Of a stretch of 64,000 bases of DNA, positions 61,833 through 64,000 are shown piece after piece (position 1 is the stretch's first letter; each line of letters starts with the position of its first letter). This DNA is from Polyangiaceae bacterium (GTDB taxonomy: Bacteria; Myxococcota_A; Polyangia; Polyangiales; Polyangiaceae). The position numbers were made by a program, and so were the translations under genes. The notes beneath the pieces are model-generated. The model had not been told where the DNA came from. It did not search any database and saw nothing but the letters and a program-made list of their open reading frames with translations. The DNA lies in NCBI GenBank assembly GCA_016712345.1, contig JADJRH010000011.1, positions 3,286,001 to 3,350,000 on the forward strand. Reading direction: 5' to 3'.

Positions 61833-63776
61833 ATGCGAGGCTTATTCGTCCGCTCTCTATTCGTTGCCGTTGTTGTTCTACTCACCGCCTGCCGGGTCAC
61901 TTCCACGGGAGGGATGCTCGGGCCCGCCGTGGGAGAGCAGCCCTGGTGGTATGTTCGGACAAAACACTTTCATGTCAGATCCGATACAGGTCGTGACGAA
62001 ACGGCAGAAATCGCCGCCGACCTGGAGCGATTCTACCGTTTGTTATTCGACCTTGGGTTTCCCATGGAAAAAGACCCAGGGTTTGTCACCGACGTGATCG
62101 TTTTTCGCACAAAAGAGGCGTATCAACGCATCGGTCCCAACACAAGCGCCGGTTTCTACCAGGATGAATTTGGCTCCCTCACATTCGCCCGCCCAACTTT
62201 CGTCACATTCGGCGGCATTTCAGAAGCCGCGCGCCGCACGTTTATCCACGAACTCACCCACCGATTTGTCCACTACGCTGTCCCCCAAATCCCTGTGTGG
62301 ATGAACGAAGGGCTCGCCGAGTATTACGAAACCATTGAGGTTGATAACGGTAAGGCAACCCTCGGTCGAACGTTTCAGCCTTTTAAACGCGGTGAATCGT
62401 GGACAATGACCCCTTATGGGATCCCCATTGATGCTTTGCCATCGGTTGCCGATATCATGGCAATGAGCCCCAAAGAGTTCTACGCGGGTAGGTCCGTCAG
62501 CTTTGATGATGACTCTTCCAAAGCGCGCGACCTCCGAAACAAACAGGTCGCCAATTATCAAAGCGCCTGGTCGCTGATTCATCTGCTCAAAAACAGCTCA
62601 CCCGACTACGCCGACCGCTTTGAAAAGTGGCTTCAAAGGCTGGCTGCGGGTGAACCTGTAAGCACCTCGTTTGACGCGGCCTTCAGCGGCATTTCAGTAG
62701 AAAAACTCCAGGCCGAAAGAGCGGCAATGCTCGACAAACTGGCCCTTCGCGACATTCAACTGTTACGAACAGATTACAAGTTGGAAGGTGAACCTGCTCT
62801 TGAGAGTCGCGCGATGCGCCCGGCTGAAGTGAGCGCCACATGGGGATGGGCGTTGCTCGAAAAAGGGAAAAGCGAGCTTGCCGCAGCGGAGCAACAAGCG
62901 CGCGCCGCTGTTGAATCAGAACCAAACTCGGTTGAAGCGCACCACCTGCTCGCGGCGGTTCACCTCGCCAAAAAAGACGCCACCGCTGCCCAGCAAGAAA
63001 TAGACAAAGCGTACACACAAAATCCAAATGACGAGGCCGCAGCCTATGGCAAATTCATATTTGCTACCCAGTTTCGGGGCACCAACGATGCGGCGGCGCG
63101 CGGAGAAACGGCTGAACGCATCGCAACTGAGTGGGCCACCCGAACAACCCGCCCTGACATGTTAAATTCGCTGGCCTGGTACTTTACCAAACACCGCCAA
63201 GCCGCAAAGGCTCTACCCATGGTTCAACGAGCCGTGCAAATGGAGCCAAGTTGCGCCGTGTGTTTTGATACTTTGGCCGTTGCCTTGTTTCGAACGGGAG
63301 ATTACAGAGCCGCCGTCTCCGCACAAACCCTGGCCGTCGCGGTCGAGGGTGAAGGTTCAAACGCGACCTCGTTTCAACAGCGACTTGACGTATACCAAGC
63401 CGTGCAGTCCGCCGTGGTGCTGGCAAAAAAACGCCCCGATCCTAACGACTCACCGGATCTCATTCCAAAAGCGGTTCTGGCAGCCGTCATGAACGCCGCC
63501 GGCCCCGACGTGGATGAGTGTTATCAAATAGCGCGTCTCCAAAACAAAGACTTGGAAGGCTCCGTCTTCGTTCAAGTTGTTGTGGACTCCGCCGGGAAGG
63601 TTGCCGAGGTTAAGTCACCGGCGCCCGGCGCCGACACCCCACCTTCGTCCCTTCCACATATTACCGATCCTGAAATGACCCAGTGTGTGTTGAGTGAGGT
63701 TCAATCGCTCCACTTTCCGGCAGCGTTGCAGGGCGCACGGCTCACCTTCCCATTCCAGTTTCAAAAGCCCAAGTGA
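61833..63776 (+). CDS. Metallopeptidase-TPR lipoprotein with AgmX/PglI-like C-terminus
   Basis: 647 aa from ATG 61833. Lipobox LLTAC (Cys about residue 20). A DUF1570-like/gluzincin domain carries HELTH (about residues 139-143) and WMNEGLAEYYE (about 156-166), the zinc and third-ligand motifs. TPR repeats follow (about 330-530). The C-terminal 110 residues (DECYQIARLQNKDLEGSVFVQVVVDSAGKV) match the TonB-like AgmX/PglI C-terminal domain seen in myxobacterial proteins. I infer an outer-membrane peptidase or a gluzincin-fold scaffold linked to gliding or trafficking. The frame from 61764 is longer but breaks the lipobox spacing. 95 nt after the giant kinase gene. Confidence 0.82.
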   Translation: MRGLFVRSLFVAVVVLLTACRVTSTGGMLGPAVGEQPWWYVRTKHFHVRSDTGRDETAEIAADLERFYRLLFDLGFPMEKDPGFVTDVIVFRTKEAYQRIGPNTSAGFYQDEFGSLTFARPTFVTFGGISEAARRTFIHELTHRFVHYAVPQIPVWMNEGLAEYYETIEVDNGKATLGRTFQPFKRGESWTMTPYGIPIDALPSVADIMAMSPKEFYAGRSVSFDDDSSKARDLRNKQVANYQSAWSLIHLLKNSSPDYADRFEKWLQRLAAGEPVSTSFDAAFSGISVEKLQAERAAMLDKLALRDIQLLRTDYKLEGEPALESRAMRPAEVSATWGWALLEKGKSELAAAEQQARAAVESEPNSVEAHHLLAAVHLAKKDATAAQQEIDKAYTQNPNDEAAAYGKFIFATQFRGTNDAAARGETAERIATEWATRTTRPDMLNSLAWYFTKHRQAAKALPMVQRAVQMEPSCAVCFDTLAVALFRTGDYRAAVSAQTLAVAVEGEGSNATSFQQRLDVYQAVQSAVVLAKKRPDPNDSPDLIPKAVLAAVMNAAGPDVDECYQIARLQNKDLEGSVFVQVVVDSAGKVAEVKSPAPGADTPPSSLPHITDPEMTQCVLSEVQSLHFPAALQGARLTFPFQFQKPK

Positions 63777-64000
63777 GACCCATCCGCCGGCCGCTGTTTA
63801 AGACCGCCGACGTCGACGAGCCCAAACAAGCCCCGGGCCCAACAATCCCAACCCTACCCATCCATCCGGCGCCTTGACAGGTGCCGTTCGACAAGAACAA
63901 CCATCGTTTGATTCAGGCGTGGGCGTCTCCGGTTCTACCCCGACTCCCTCTTTAAATTCTACCCACAAATACCCCGTGATCGTGATGGGTTTTCCACTCC
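63777..64000. other. Intergenic end of window
   Basis: No gene is visible in this stretch. CTACCC occurs at least three times, and the tail is AT-richer than its surroundings. A gene may start just outside the window. Confidence 0.6.

Overview
The window looks like chromosome of a Myxococcota bacterium (Polyangia-type, formerly Deltaproteobacteria). Three things support this. A protein made of DUF4215-type Cys-rich repeats at the left edge ends in a MYXO-CTERM-like tail. Secreted lipoproteins with Gly/Thr/Ser linkers after the lipobox are abundant. Ser/Thr kinases, a PP2C phosphatase, a sigma-54 response regulator and TPR proteins are all present. GC content is moderate for the group (roughly 58-60% by eye). 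I saw no tRNA, rRNA, CRISPR array or recognisable transposase.

Layout. 1-9.1 kb: two surface proteins, a Nu-class GST, FtsH, Hsp33 and a Cys-rich lipoprotein broken by a frameshift. 9.1-17.6 kb is the most unusual stretch: a structured inverted-repeat element, a coiled-coil protein, an HTH protein with membrane segments, and two paralogous [P-loop ATPase + TPR protein] modules placed tail to tail. One TPR gene is interrupted by an in-frame TAA. 17.7-28.2 kb: lipoproteins, a TPR/PEGA-like membrane protein, a polyprenyl synthetase divergent from a threonine-dehydratase-like enzyme, a SRPBCC lipoprotein, a haem/copper-monooxygenase-like lipoprotein and a cobalamin adenosyltransferase. 28.3-33.1 kb: an alpha/beta hydrolase and a two-component system. 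33.3-36.6 kb: a compact set of subtilisin-like protease, isoprenoid-synthase-like protein and a 116-residue ORF. 37-41.7 kb: DUF4178 protein, membrane aminopropyltransferase and Tat-exported flavin oxidase. 41.9-46.8 kb: an unknown exported protein, a QG-repeat membrane protein, a PP2C phosphatase and a Ser/Thr kinase with a frameshift. 46.8-48.0 kb is non-coding, with palindromes and a tandem duplication of about 309 bp. 48-56.9 kb: lipase-like lipoprotein, REC/cyclase-like regulator, PLP racemase/aldolase-fold enzyme, LNS2-type lipoprotein and mtnB-mtnD-mtnC of methionine salvage. 56.9-63.8 kb: a giant kinase/ATPase/propeller protein and a metallopeptidase-TPR lipoprotein.

Two sequence words are strikingly common. 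One is the palindrome GTGTACAC (about 20 exact copies by hand). The other is CTACCC, often in frame as the Leu-Pro codons CTA CCC, dense in 1-28 kb and 51-64 kb but sparse in 28-51 kb. GCGATCGC is also frequent. Three genes carry reading-frame lesions: frameshifts in poly-C runs near 8.91 and 45.40 kb, and the TAA at 15.10 kb. The two poly-C events could be assembly errors; the TAA is harder to explain that way.
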